64,000 nucleotides of DNA from Atlantibacter hermannii (GTDB lineage Bacteria > Pseudomonadota > Gammaproteobacteria > Enterobacterales > Enterobacteriaceae): the NCBI GenBank assembly GCA_900635495.1, contig LR134136.1, forward strand, positions 3,782,001 through 3,846,000. Reading direction: 5' to 3'. Position numbers and translations under genes: made by a program. A model generated the notes under the pieces. It worked only from the letters and a program-made list of their open reading frames with translations, did not search any database and was not told where the DNA came from. Positions 55,409-64,000 of the stretch are shown one piece after another; position 1 is the stretch's first letter, and every line of letters starts with the position of its first letter.

Positions 55409-56179
55409 TCACGCCGTGATGAGCGTGATTGACGCGGCTTCGAACGCGTTACCGAGCTCGCGGCCTAAATCTGCTTCCACCACCAGCACATCGATTTCCT
55501 CGCACCGGGCCACGCCGAATCTGGCGATACCGGGAATTTTATCCGCTGTCAGGGCCACCAGAGTTTGACTGCTTTGTCCGATCGCGGCTTTTTTAAATTC
55601 GCAGTCGGCAAAATCAAACCCCGTCAAACCGGACTCGGGGCTCATGGCGCAACCGCCAATCCAGGCCTGATCGAAATGCATGTTTCTCAGCTGATCCAGG
55701 GCCGTACCGCTTACGCAGCCACCAATATTTTTTTGCACCTGACCGCCCAGCATGATGACCTCAATCAGCGGATGCGTTAACAGCGCGGCGGCGATATCCG
55801 GCGCATTCGTCACCACGGTAAGGGATAACTCCGCAGGAAAGGCCGACGCCATGGCCAGATTGGTGGTGCCGGTATCAATAAAGATACAGGAGCCCGGTTT
55901 TACCAGCTGCACGCAACGCGCTGCCAGCAGGCTTTTTTGCGCGTGATTGTGCGTTTTCCGCCGGGTTAAGGTTGCGCTGTCCTGGAGCTGAAGCACCGCG
56001 CCGCCGTACACCTTTTTACAGAACCCTTCTTTGCTGAGTTCATGCAGATCGCGGCGAATCGTGTGCTCTGAGACCTTCAACTGCACGGCAAGATCCGCAC
56101 AGATCGCACGGCCATTTTCTTGCAGGATCTGGCGGATCAACGCTTGTCGCTGCTCCGGTAAAGCTGCATAATCGAGCAT
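55409..56179 (-). CDS. DeoR-family transcriptional regulator
   Basis: A 256-residue protein. The N-terminal DeoR helix-turn-helix (~8-60) reads RQALIRQILQENGRAICADL and VSEHTIRRDLHELSKEGF. The C-terminal sensor domain (~80-235) has IDTGTTNLAMA, the phosphosugar-binding type loop. Divergent from the MFS gene with a 121-base gap, so it most likely controls that transporter in response to a sugar-phosphate. The ligand is unknown. Confidence 0.88.
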   Translation of the reverse strand: MLDYAALPEQRQALIRQILQENGRAICADLAVQLKVSEHTIRRDLHELSKEGFCKKVYGGAVLQLQDSATLTRRKTHNHAQKSLLAARCVQLVKPGSCIFIDTGTTNLAMASAFPAELSLTVVTNAPDIAAALLTHPLIEVIMLGGQVQKNIGGCVSGTALDQLRNMHFDQAWIGGCAMSPESGLTGFDFADCEFKKAAIGQSSQTLVALTADKIPGIARFGVARCEEIDVLVVEADLGRELGNAFEAASITLITA

Positions 56180-56300
56180 ATAAATCCTTAACTAATCATA
56201 ATCGAGCTATAGTGAGCATATTCCTGCAATCCGGCCTGCACTGTCAACGCGGTTTTGATGTCGGCAGGCTGATTGTTTCCGTATTTTGAAGAGGATCCCC

Positions 56301-57464
56301 ATGTCACCACAACGTACCGGCGTTTCTCCCGCGTTCGCCACGCGGCTGGTGTTCTTTATCGCCGGTTTTGTCACCGCCGCCTGGGCCGTGATCGTGCCTT
56401 TCGCCCGTAATAACACCGGTGTGAACGAGGCGACACTGGGCACTTTGCTGCTGTGCCTGGGCGTCGGCGCGCTGATCGCCATGCCGGTGACCGGGCTGCT
56501 GACCAATAAATTTGGTTGCCGCCGCGTGATCCTTTGCGCCATTGGTTTTATTGTGCTGACCACTCCGCTGCTGTCGGTGATAACCGATCCGCTATTGCTG
56601 GCTGGCGTACTGCTGCTGTTTGGCGTCGGGGTGGGCGTGACCGACTGCGCGATGAATATCCAGGCCATACTGGTCGAGAAACAGTCCCCTGTGCCGGTGA
56701 TGTCGGGTTTTCACGGGATGTACAGCGTCGGCGGGATTGCCGGAGCCGGTTTTCTCACGCTGCTGCTGGCGATGGGGATGTCGATCTTTGCCGGAACGCT
56801 GCTGGTCACGCTGGCCGTGATCGTGATGGCGTTGCTGAGCCGCTCCGGTTTGCTCACCTACGCCAATCCTGCGGAGGGCCCGGCCTTTGCTGTACCTCGC
56901 GGCATAGTGCTGCTGCTGGGCGTGGTTTGCTTTGCGGTTTTTCTTACCGAAGGCACGGTACTGGACTGGAGCGCCGTCTACCTCACCGATGTGCGGAATA
57001 TACCGGAACCCTCGGCGGGCTCGGTTATACCTGTTTTGCTGTCGCCATGGACTGCCGCCAGGCTTACCGGCGATCGCCTGATTGCCTGGCTGGGCCGCCT
57101 GCCCGTGGTGTTTGGCGGCGCGCTTATCGCGGCAGCTGGTCTGGCGCTGGTGACCTGGGTGCCGTCATGGCAACTGTCGCTAACGGGCTATATCCTGGTC
57201 GGGGCAGGCTGCGCGAATATCGTGCCGGTGATGTTCTCGGCTGTGGGTCGCCAGACCGTGATGCCGCAGGCAGCGGCTGTCCCGGCGATGACTACCATGG
57301 GCTATTTGGGCGTGCTTAGCGGGCCCGCAATAATCGGGTATGTGGCCCATTACAGCTCCCTGTCTTTTGCGTTTTCTCTCATCATGGCGCTGATGATTAT
57401 GGTCGGCGCGGTTTCCTTTACCCTCAATCTAAGCAGTAAAACCATTACGGCGGAGAATCCATGA
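56301..57464 (+). CDS. MFS transporter, YbjJ-like (hidden double frameshift)
   Basis: About 387 residues with some 12 membrane helices. I start at ATG 56301 after GAAGAGGA; an in-frame TTG at 56286 is less likely. The family resemblance is to E. coli YbjJ (GFHGMYSVGGIAGAGF; TTMGYLGVLSGPAIIG). The frame is open throughout, but residues ~231-250 look garbled (NIPEPSAGSVIPVLLSPW). Shifting to the next frame between about 56993 and 57050 gives AEYTGTLGGLGYTCFAVAM, a good MFS helix. A lost G near 56993 and an extra G at 57049-57050 explain it. Substrate unknown. Confidence 0.85.
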   Translation: MSPQRTGVSPAFATRLVFFIAGFVTAAWAVIVPFARNNTGVNEATLGTLLLCLGVGALIAMPVTGLLTNKFGCRRVILCAIGFIVLTTPLLSVITDPLLLAGVLLLFGVGVGVTDCAMNIQAILVEKQSPVPVMSGFHGMYSVGGIAGAGFLTLLLAMGMSIFAGTLLVTLAVIVMALLSRSGLLTYANPAEGPAFAVPRGIVLLLGVVCFAVFLTEGTVLDWSAVYLTDVRNIPEPSAGSVIPVLLSPWTAARLTGDRLIAWLGRLPVVFGGALIAAAGLALVTWVPSWQLSLTGYILVGAGCANIVPVMFSAVGRQTVMPQAAAVPAMTTMGYLGVLSGPAIIGYVAHYSSLSFAFSLIMALMIMVGAVSFTLNLSSKTITAENP

Positions 57465-57844
57465 AAATTGCCCATGTTGCACTCTGGACGCGAGACCTGG
57501 CGGCACAGCAGGCCTTCTGGCGCGATATGTTTGGCGGGGTCAGTAATACCCTGTACGTCAGTAAAAACCGACCGGGTTTTCAGTCGTACTTTATTAGCCT
57601 GCCAGAAGGCCCGACCATTGAGTTAATGACGCTACCCGATCTTGAGGTGGGGCATAACGGGCAGGAGCTCACCGGATGGGCGCATATCGCGATTAACGTC
57701 GGCACAAAACAGGACGTGGATACAATGGCGACTCGCGCCGATCAACAAGGCAGGCTGGCGAGCCCGCCGCGCACCACCGGCGACGGGTATTATGAGGCGG
57801 TGATCCGCGATCCGGACGGCTGTCTGATCGAACTGGTCGCCTGA
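57461..57844 (+). CDS. VOC-family (glyoxalase/dioxygenase-like) protein
   Basis: A 127-residue protein with two beta-alpha-beta-beta-beta modules. Candidate metal ligands are His5 (MKIAHVALW), Glu in GPTIELMTL (~54), His in WAHIAINV (~75) and Glu in GCLIELVA (~125). This 2-His/2-Glu pattern is typical of glyoxalase I-like enzymes, but the short length and neighbours do not fix a reaction. Its ATGA overlap with the MFS gene implies that they are co-expressed, probably under the DeoR regulator. Confidence 0.82.
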   Translation: MKIAHVALWTRDLAAQQAFWRDMFGGVSNTLYVSKNRPGFQSYFISLPEGPTIELMTLPDLEVGHNGQELTGWAHIAINVGTKQDVDTMATRADQQGRLASPPRTTGDGYYEAVIRDPDGCLIELVA

Positions 57845-58203
57845 CAAGTTATACGCGCCGCGCAGGGCTGGCAGACCGTCCGCCCTGTTTCGACGCCCGG
57901 TCACGCTGGCCCAAAAACGGAACAACGTGCTCGCTACACCGTTCGTCATGGGTTTACGCTGCTTTGCGAATGGCTTCGCTGGCGCTGTTATTTAACGCAT
58001 CAGCACATCAGCGGGCACTGAAGGCCTTCCTGTGCCACTTACGCGCCAGGACCTGTTGCTCACCTTGCTAAAGAAAAGCTGCGCCACTATTCAGTAAAGA
58101 GTCGGGCCACGCAGACCCGCAAAACGTCCTGTGGTTGGCTGTTATCAGCCTGCAGGCGTTTATTATCTGTAACTCCCTGTTCCCCTCTTCTTTGTACGCT
58201 GCA
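57845..58203. other. Intergenic region, possible gene remnant
   Basis: About 360 bases between the VOC gene and the ispH terminator. Base composition and codon-like patches look like decayed coding sequence, but every frame is soon closed and I recognise no protein. In E. coli rihC would be near here; I see no clear rihC fragment. Confidence 0.35.
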
Positions 58204-58235
58204 CAAAAAAAACCAGCCGGGGTCACCGGCTGGTT
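58204..58235 (-). terminator. Terminator of the ribF-ileS-lspA-fkpB-ispH operon
   Basis: AACCAGCCGG/CCGGCTGGTT (58211-58220, 58226-58235) is a 10-bp perfect stem with a 5-base loop. It is followed on the minus strand by T8 (plus A-run 58205-58212). Confidence 0.92.
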
Positions 58236-58260
58236 TGTAATCTATTGCGCGGGATTGTGG

Positions 58261-59211
58261 TTACTCCACTTCCCGTACGTCCATACGCAACTCTTTTGGA
58301 ACTTCGAACACGATATTCTCTTCCCGGCCCGTCAGCTCACGCGCTTCACTGCCGCCCAACGCCTGCAGGCGTTTAAGCACATTCTGCACGAGAATATCCG
58401 GCGCGGAGGCGCCAGCGGTGACGCCAACGCAGGCAGCGCCTTGCAGCCACGCTTCATCAATGTCGCTGGCGTCATCAATCAGATAGGCCTTTTTCCCCAT
58501 CCGCTGTGCCAGCTCCGCCAGACGGTTCGAGTTGGAGGAGTTTTTCGACCCCACCACCAACACCACATCGGCCTCTTCCGCCAGGGCGCGTACGGCTTCC
58601 TGACGGTTCGTGGTGGCGTAGCAAATATCGTCTTTCCGCGGCCCGATGATTTTCGGGAAGCGACTGCGCAGCGCGTCAATCACGTCCGACGTATCATCCA
58701 CGGACAGCGTGGTTTGGGTCATAAAGGAGAGGTTACTCTCATCTTTCACGGTGATTTTCAGCACGTCTTCCGGGGATTCCACCAGGTACATTCCCCCTTT
58801 CGGGTTGCTGTACTGCCCCATGGTGCCTTCCACTTCCGGATGCCCGGCATGACCGATAAGGATCGCTTCTTCACCGCGACGGCTGGCGCGCGCCACTTCC
58901 ATATGCACTTTTGTCACCAGCGGGCAGGTCGCGTCGAAGACCGTCAGATCGCGGCTTTTCGCTTCGTTGCGCACCGCCTGGGAAACGCCATGCGCCGAGA
59001 AAATCAGGATCGCGCCGTCCGGCACTTCGCTTATCTGCTCGATAAAAATCGCGCCGCGCTCGCGCAGGCTGTCTACCACATAGCGGTTATGCACCACTTC
59101 ATGACGCACATAAATCGGCGCGCCGTACAGGGTCAGCGCGTTTTCGACAATGCTGATTGCACGGTCAACGCCAGCACAAAACCCACGCGGGTTAGCCAAC
59201 AGGATCTGCAT
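58261..59211 (-). CDS. ispH: IspH, 4-hydroxy-3-methylbut-2-enyl diphosphate reductase
   Basis: Last enzyme of the MEP pathway, making IPP and DMAPP. The 316 residues equal E. coli IspH. The three Fe-S cysteines are in ANPRGFCAGVDRA (12), FDATCPLVTKVH (96) and KDDICYATTNRQ (197), and the substrate Glu/His sites EVVHNRYVV and GHAGHPEVEGT are present. Overlaps fkpB by 20 bases. Intact. Confidence 0.97.
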   Translation of the reverse strand: MQILLANPRGFCAGVDRAISIVENALTLYGAPIYVRHEVVHNRYVVDSLRERGAIFIEQISEVPDGAILIFSAHGVSQAVRNEAKSRDLTVFDATCPLVTKVHMEVARASRRGEEAILIGHAGHPEVEGTMGQYSNPKGGMYLVESPEDVLKITVKDESNLSFMTQTTLSVDDTSDVIDALRSRFPKIIGPRKDDICYATTNRQEAVRALAEEADVVLVVGSKNSSNSNRLAELAQRMGKKAYLIDDASDIDEAWLQGAACVGVTAGASAPDILVQNVLKRLQALGGSEARELTGREENIVFEVPKELRMDVREVE

Positions 59212-59662
59212 TCAACGTCTCCAGTGCCGGATCAACCTCCAGCACGTCGATATCAAAATGAAGGTTCTGCCCGGCAAGTGGATGGTTGAAATCCACCGTG
59301 ATGGAGTCGCCGTTGACTTCGCGAATCACACCAGGCATTTCCGAACCATCCATGGCGGTAAATAACATGATCGCCCCGACTTCCGGCTCTCCGGCGTCGA
59401 TAAACTCGCGGCGCGAAAAATACTGGATCATATCCGGGCTGGGAATGCCGAATCCGGATTCAGGCGGCAGCGTGAAGGATTTTTTCTCACCCGCCTGCAT
59501 GTCCAGCAGCTGCGTTTCGAGGCCAGGGGACAGCGAACCATCCCCCAGACGGAACAGAGCGGGCTTGCCGTTATTACGGGTCGATTCCGCCGTGGAGCCA
59601 TCTTCAAGCTTCAGTGTGAAGTGGACCAGTACGGCGCTGTTGCTCTGTACGGTTTTACTCAT
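59192..59662 (-). CDS. fkpB: FkpB (SlpA), FKBP-type peptidyl-prolyl isomerase
   Basis: A 156-residue protein (E. coli 149) from ATG 59662, MSKTVQSNSAVLVHFTLKLE. FKBP fold with the inserted-in-flap chaperone domain typical of SlpA; the core has ITVDFNHPLAGQNLHFDI near the end. It has weak isomerase and good chaperone activity in the cytoplasm. Its start overlaps the corrected lspA stop by eight bases, and its end overlaps ispH. Confidence 0.95.
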   Translation of the reverse strand: MSKTVQSNSAVLVHFTLKLEDGSTAESTRNNGKPALFRLGDGSLSPGLETQLLDMQAGEKKSFTLPPESGFGIPSPDMIQYFSRREFIDAGEPEVGAIMLFTAMDGSEMPGVIREVNGDSITVDFNHPLAGQNLHFDIDVLEVDPALETLNADPVG

Positions 59663-60171
59663 GGCTTTTCTTTTCCCGGGCTGTTTTGTCGGAAGAAACG
59701 AAGAAACCTTCCAGCACAATCAGTGCCGCGCCGACGCAAATCGCCGTATCCGCCCAGGTTGAACGTGGCGAAATGCCAGTCGCCGACATAGAAGTCGATC
59801 ATATCGACCACAAAGCCGTGCCACAGGCGGTCAAACAGGTTGCCCAACGCGCCGCCGATGATTAAAGCATAGGCGATATTGTTGAGCTTCTGGCTGGCTT
59901 TGGCGCGATACATCATCACCGCCAGCACCACGCAGATACCGATGGCGATACCGGCAAAGAACCAGCGCTGCCAGCCGCCTTTATCAGCGAGGAAGCTAAA
60001 TGCCGCGCCGTAATTGCGCGCATAGTGCAGATTAAGCGACGGGAACAGGGACACCGTCTCCCCCAGAGCGAAGTTCTGGAGGATCAGGTATTTACTGCCC
60101 AAATCGACAATCAGCACGACGACGACCAGCCACAGCCAGCGCAGTCCAGTTGAAAGGATCGGTTTATTCAT
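59655..60171 (-). CDS. lspA: LspA, lipoprotein signal peptidase (frameshifted)
   Basis: Essential inner-membrane aspartyl protease that removes lipoprotein signal peptides. Four membrane helices are visible. Catalytic Asp residues lie in HGFVVDMIDFYVG and in the corrected FNLADTAICVG. The break is at the plus-strand CCC 59753-59755: as written the second site reads NLGGYG and is lost. One base less gives about 171 residues ending KKSHE, with stop at 59655 (E. coli 164). Since the gene is essential, a sequencing error is the likeliest cause. ATG 60171 overlaps the ileS stop (TGATG). Confidence 0.94.
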
Positions 60172-62989
60172 CAGGCGAACTTACGTTTTTCGCCGTCACC
60201 GGCGACGTTGCTGACACAGCGGCCGCACAGTTCGGCGTGTTCCGCTACCTGACCGACATCGGTGGTGTAATGCCAGCAGCGCTGACATTTCTCACCGTCG
60301 GCTTTGCGTAACGCCACTTTCAGGCCTTTAAGCTGTTCGCTTTGCTGGGCCTCGGCGGACGCCTGTGCATACTCTTCAACCTGAGCGGCTGAGGTCAACA
60401 GGACAAATCGCAATTCATCGCCCAGCGCCGTCAGTTTCGCCGCCAGTTCCGGCTCAGCGTACAGCGTTACCGCCGCTTCCAGCGAACCGCCGATGCGCTT
60501 GTCGGCGCGCGCCTGCTCGATGACCTTGTTGACTTCGCCGCGCACTTTCAGCAGCTCGTCCCAGTAGGCATCGTTCATGGCTTCAGTACCGGTAAGGCCA
60601 AACAGGCCGTCGTACCATTCGCCGGTAAAGACGTATTTCTCGCGATCGCCTGGCAGGTAGCCCCAGATTTCATCTGCGGTGAACGACATAATCGGCGCCA
60701 TCCAACGTACCAGCGCTTCCGCGATGTGATACAACGCGGTCTGACAGCTGCGACGCGCCACGCTGTCCGCTTTCGCGGTGTACTGGCGGTCTTTGATGAT
60801 GTCGAGATAGAACGAGCCCATTTCTACAGAGCAGAAACGCATCAGACGCTGCACCACTTCGTGGAAATCGTACGCTTCGTAAGATTTGACGATATCTTCC
60901 TGCGCGGCTTTCGCACAGCCGACCGCCCAGCGATCCAGCACCACCATCTCTTCCGGCTTAACGCTGTCTTTCACCGGATCGAAGCCGTTAAGGTTCGCCA
61001 GCAGGAAGCGCGCAGTGTTACGGATACGGCGATACGCATCGGCCGCACGTTTGAGGATCTCGTCAGACACCGCCATTTCGCCGGTGTAGTCCGTCGATGC
61101 CACCCACAGACGCAGGATATCCGCGCCAAGCTTATTCATAACGTCCTGCGGCGACACGGTGTTGCCGATGGACTTGGACATTTTGCGGCCCTGACCATCC
61201 ACGGTGAAGCCATGGGTCAGTACCTGGCGGTACGGCGCTTTGCCTTTCATGGCGGTGGAAATCATCAGCGAAGACATGAACCAGCCGCGATGCTGGTCAG
61301 AGCCTTCCAGATACATATCCGCCGCGTGACCGGCAAATTCCGGACGCACGTCTACCACCGATGCATGCGTGGAACCGGAGTCGAACCAGACGTCCAGCGT
61401 ATCCGGCACTTTCTCATAGCTGTCGGCGTCGTCGCCCATGATGTCGCGCGGGTCGAGATCCCACCATGCCTGGATGCCGTCCTGCTCAACGCGTTGGGCA
61501 ACGGCTTCCATCAGCTCCTGCGTACGTGGATGCAGTTCCTGGGTTTCTTTATGCACGAACAGCGACATCGGCACGCCCCAGGTGCGCTGACGGGAGATAC
61601 ACCAGTCCGGGCGATTCGCCACCATAGATTCGATACGCGCCTGGCCCCCAGTCCGGGATCCATTGCACGCCTTTGATTTCCTGCAGCGACTGCGCACGCA
61701 GGCCTTTTTTGATCCATGCTTACGAACCACTGCGGCGTGGCGCGGAAGATGATCGGCGTTTTGTGACGCCAGCAGTGCGGATAGCTGTGCAGCAGTTTTT
61801 CAACGTGCAGCAACGCGCCTTTCTCACGCAGCAGGTTGACGATCAGATCGTTAGCTTTGAATACCTGAACGCCGTCCAGTGAAGGATACGTGCCCGGCAA
61901 ATAGGTGCCGTCCGGACCAACCGGGTTTGCGGTTTCCAGACCGTATTTCTGGCCGATCACATAGTCGTCCGGGCCGTGGCCTGGTGCGGTATGCACAGCA
62001 CCGGTACCCGCATCCAGCGTCACATGCTCGCCGAGGATGGCTGGCACGTCGAAGTCCAGGAACGGGTGCTGGAAGCGCAGCAGTTCAAGCGCATCGCCTT
62101 TCACAGTGCCCAGCATGGTGAAATCGGTGATACCGGCGCGTTTCATCACGCTGTCGACCAGATCTTTCGCCAGAATCAGCGCCTGGCCGTCAACCTGTAC
62201 CAGCGCATACTCGATATCCGCATGCAGGGAGATAGCGCGGTTCGCAGGCAGGGTCCACGGCGTGGTGGTCCAGATAACCAGTGAAATCGGGCCAGTCACG
62301 TCGCTTACGCCGAATTTGGCTTTTACTGCGTCCACATCGACCGCGTGGAACGTCACATCGATAGACGGCGACGTTTTGTCGTAATACTCAACTTCGGCTT
62401 CCGCCAGCGCGGAACGGCAGTCAACGCACCAGTGCACCGGTTTGGCGCCTTTATGCAGATGGCCGTTGCCGATGATTTTACCGAGTGCACGGATGATATT
62501 GGCTTCGGTTTTGAAGTCCATGGTCAGGTACGGGTGCGACCAGTCGCCCAGTACGCCCAGACGGATGAAGTCAGCGCGCTGGCCTTCAACCTGCTCGGCG
62601 GCATATTTACGGCAGGCTGCGCGGAACTCGGCAGCAGACACTTTCTCGCCCGGCTTACCAATCAACTGCTCAACTTTCAGCTCGATCGGCAGGCCGTGGC
62701 AATCCCATCCCGGTACATACGGGGAGTCATAACCCGCCAGCCCTTTGGATTTGATAATAATGTCTTTCAGAATCTTATTAACCGAGTGACCAATATGAAT
62801 GCTGCCATTCGCATAAGGAGGGCCATCATGCAGAATGAAGGTTTTTTTGCCTTTTTTCGCCGCACGGATGATGCCGTACAGATCATCATCAGTCCAACGC
62901 GCCAGCATTCCCGGTTCGCGTTTGGCGAGGTCGCCACGCATAGGGAACCCTGTTTCCGGCAAATTCAGGGTAGATTTATAGTCACTCAT
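60171..62989 (-). CDS. ileS: Isoleucyl-tRNA synthetase (two frameshifts)
   Basis: Class I aminoacyl-tRNA synthetase. HIGH motif in PPYANGSIHIGHSV (~64), editing domain ~200-400 (WTTTPWTLPANRA), KMSKS in GRKMSKSIGN (~600), anticodon-binding domain, and a C-terminal zinc site (KCQRCWHY, CGRCVSNV). Two one-base insertions, in T6 at 61705-61710 and C5 at 61635-61639 (plus strand), disturb about 25 residues between SMDQK and ARIESMVANRPDW. Correcting both gives 938 residues, exactly the E. coli length. Start ATG 62989. Confidence 0.95.
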
Positions 62990-63043
62990 TAGATTCTCGG
63001 TTCCGTATTTCGGTTTGATAAACACCAACAGGCCTAAAGCCGG

Positions 63044-64000
63044 CTAACTGGTCTTGTTTTCCATTGTCTGGCGGGTAGCCAACCCAAAAAATTCGCGGGC
63101 CGTTACGACATCTCTGGCGATTTGCGCTTTCAGTTCATCAAGCGATGCAAACCGCTGCTCATTACGTATTTTTTTACGCAACACAACATCTATATGGCGT
63201 CCGTAGAGGTCCATTGCAATGTCCAGCAGATGAACTTCAAGCTGCTGGCGCATGCCCTGCACCGTCGGGCGTGTGCCGATATTCGCGACACCAGGCAGCG
63301 GCTTATCGCCAAGCCCTCTCACTTCAACCGCATAGACCCCTTTCACCGGGGAAACCTGACGGCGCAGCGGTAAGTTCGCCGTCGGGAAGCCGATGGTCCT
63401 GCCGAGTTCATCGCCATGAACCACGCGGCCTGAAATCATAAACGGATGGCCAAGTAATTTTTCCGCCTTTTCCAGCTCATCTTCCGCCAGCGCCTGACGC
63501 ACCGCAGTACTGCTGACGCGTACGCCGCCATGGCAGAATGTTTGCGTGCTGGTGACGTTAAAGCCAAACTCCTGGCCAGCCTTTTGTAATAACAAGAAAT
63601 CCCCCTGACGGCCAGCGCCAAAGCGGAAATCATCCCCCACCGCCAGAAACTGAACGCCGAGGTGTTGCACCAGCAGATCGCTGACGAACGCCTGGGCGGT
63701 GAGCGCAGCGAAACGGCGATCGAACCGGACGCACAGGACATAATCCACATCCGATTGGGCCAGATACTTCAGCTTTTCCCGCAGTCGGGTAAGCCGCGCC
63801 GGGGCTTTATCCGCCGCAAACAGTTCAAGCGGCTGAGGCTCGAATATCATCACCATGACCGGCAGGTTGCGACGACGGCCTTCTTCGCGCAATCCGGCAA
63901 GCAACGCCTGATGGCCGAGATGTACGCCATCGAAGTTACCAATTGTGAGGACACAACCACGGTGTTCGGGGGTCAGATTGTGAATGCCGCGTATCAGCTT
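63044..64000 (-). CDS. ribF: RibF, bifunctional riboflavin kinase/FMN adenylyltransferase (partial at the window edge)
   Basis: Makes FMN and FAD. The frame runs to the last base of the window; the first codon visible is Lys of KLIRGIHNLTPE, so only the start Met (and upstream DNA) is missing. The N-terminal adenylyltransferase has TIGNFDGVHLGHQALLAG and the ISSTAVR-type motif VSSTAVRQAL. The C-terminal flavokinase has GFPTANLPL and GVANIGTRPT. About 318 residues seen (E. coli 313). First known gene of the ribF-ileS-lspA-fkpB-ispH operon. Confidence 0.95.
   Translation of the reverse strand, partial: KLIRGIHNLTPEHRGCVLTIGNFDGVHLGHQALLAGLREEGRRRNLPVMVMIFEPQPLELFAADKAPARLTRLREKLKYLAQSDVDYVLCVRFDRRFAALTAQAFVSDLLVQHLGVQFLAVGDDFRFGAGRQGDFLLLQKAGQEFGFNVTSTQTFCHGGVRVSSTAVRQALAEDELEKAEKLLGHPFMISGRVVHGDELGRTIGFPTANLPLRRQVSPVKGVYAVEVRGLGDKPLPGVANIGTRPTVQGMRQQLEVHLLDIAMDLYGRHIDVVLRKKIRNEQRFASLDELKAQIARDVVTAREFFGLATRQTMENKTS

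Noticed and set aside
58135..59289. A 384-codon plus-strand frame across ispH
   Set aside because: Antisense shadow of intact ispH. Its composition (His/Arg/Gln-rich) is typical of such shadows, and it has no ribosome site.
1..64000. CRISPR arrays, tRNA or rRNA genes, and intact insertion sequences
   Set aside because: No regularly spaced repeats, cloverleaf-type sequences, ribosomal RNA cores or transposase frames were found on reading.

Overview
The window is chromosomal DNA of an enterobacterium. Gene content and order match the E. coli K-12 0-2 minute region read in reverse (sgrS-sgrR-thiBPQ-yabI-araC/araBAD-polB-rapA-rluA-djlA-lptD-surA-pdxA-rsmA-apaGH-folA-kefC-kefF ... carBA-dapB ... 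ispH-fkpB-lspA-ileS-ribF). Most proteins look close to, but clearly different from, their E. coli homologues. An Enterobacter/Kosakonia/Klebsiella-like member of Enterobacteriaceae fits; the genus cannot be fixed from sequence alone.

Layout. 1-6.1 kb: sugar-phosphate stress sRNA SgrS and its activator SgrR, then the TPP-riboswitch-controlled thiamine ABC transporter and the DedA protein YabI. 6.2-11.5 kb: arabinose regulator and operators with araBAD. 11.9-14.6 kb: an inverse-autotransporter (intimin/invasin family) adhesin set between araD and polB. 14.8-28.9 kb: DNA/RNA maintenance and envelope genes (polB, rapA, rluA, djlA, lptD-surA-pdxA-rsmA-apaG-apaH). 29-32.8 kb: folA, a pair of unrecognised small basic proteins with striking leader hairpins, and kefC-kefF. 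32.9-37.6 kb: two small lipoproteins and the blue-light locus ariR-ymgA-ycgZ / bluF-bluR, where E. coli would have cai/fix genes. 37.7-43.3 kb: carB, carA, dapB. 44-57.8 kb: a class I cellulose operon bcsO-Q-A-B-C-D-Z followed by a DeoR / MFS / VOC cassette, in the place where E. coli has rihC. 58.2-64 kb: ispH-fkpB-lspA-ileS-ribF, with ribF cut by the window edge just before its start codon.

The accessory blocks share a theme of surface and biofilm life: cellulose synthesis, an adhesin, and the BluF/BluR connector proteins that in E. coli influence biofilm matrix genes through the Rcs pathway.

A major caveat is sequence quality. I count about 22 small indels in 16 genes, mostly one base in short homopolymers. 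They hit genes essential in E. coli (lptD, lspA, ileS), and correcting each one restores the expected protein length. I therefore treat these genes as intact in the organism and give full corrected spans, naming the position of each break.

The best candidate for something undescribed is the folA-kefC intergenic pair of small basic proteins (30045-30251 and 29713-29964). In each, the Shine-Dalgarno lies inside the 3' arm of an inverted repeat ending two or three bases before the start codon.
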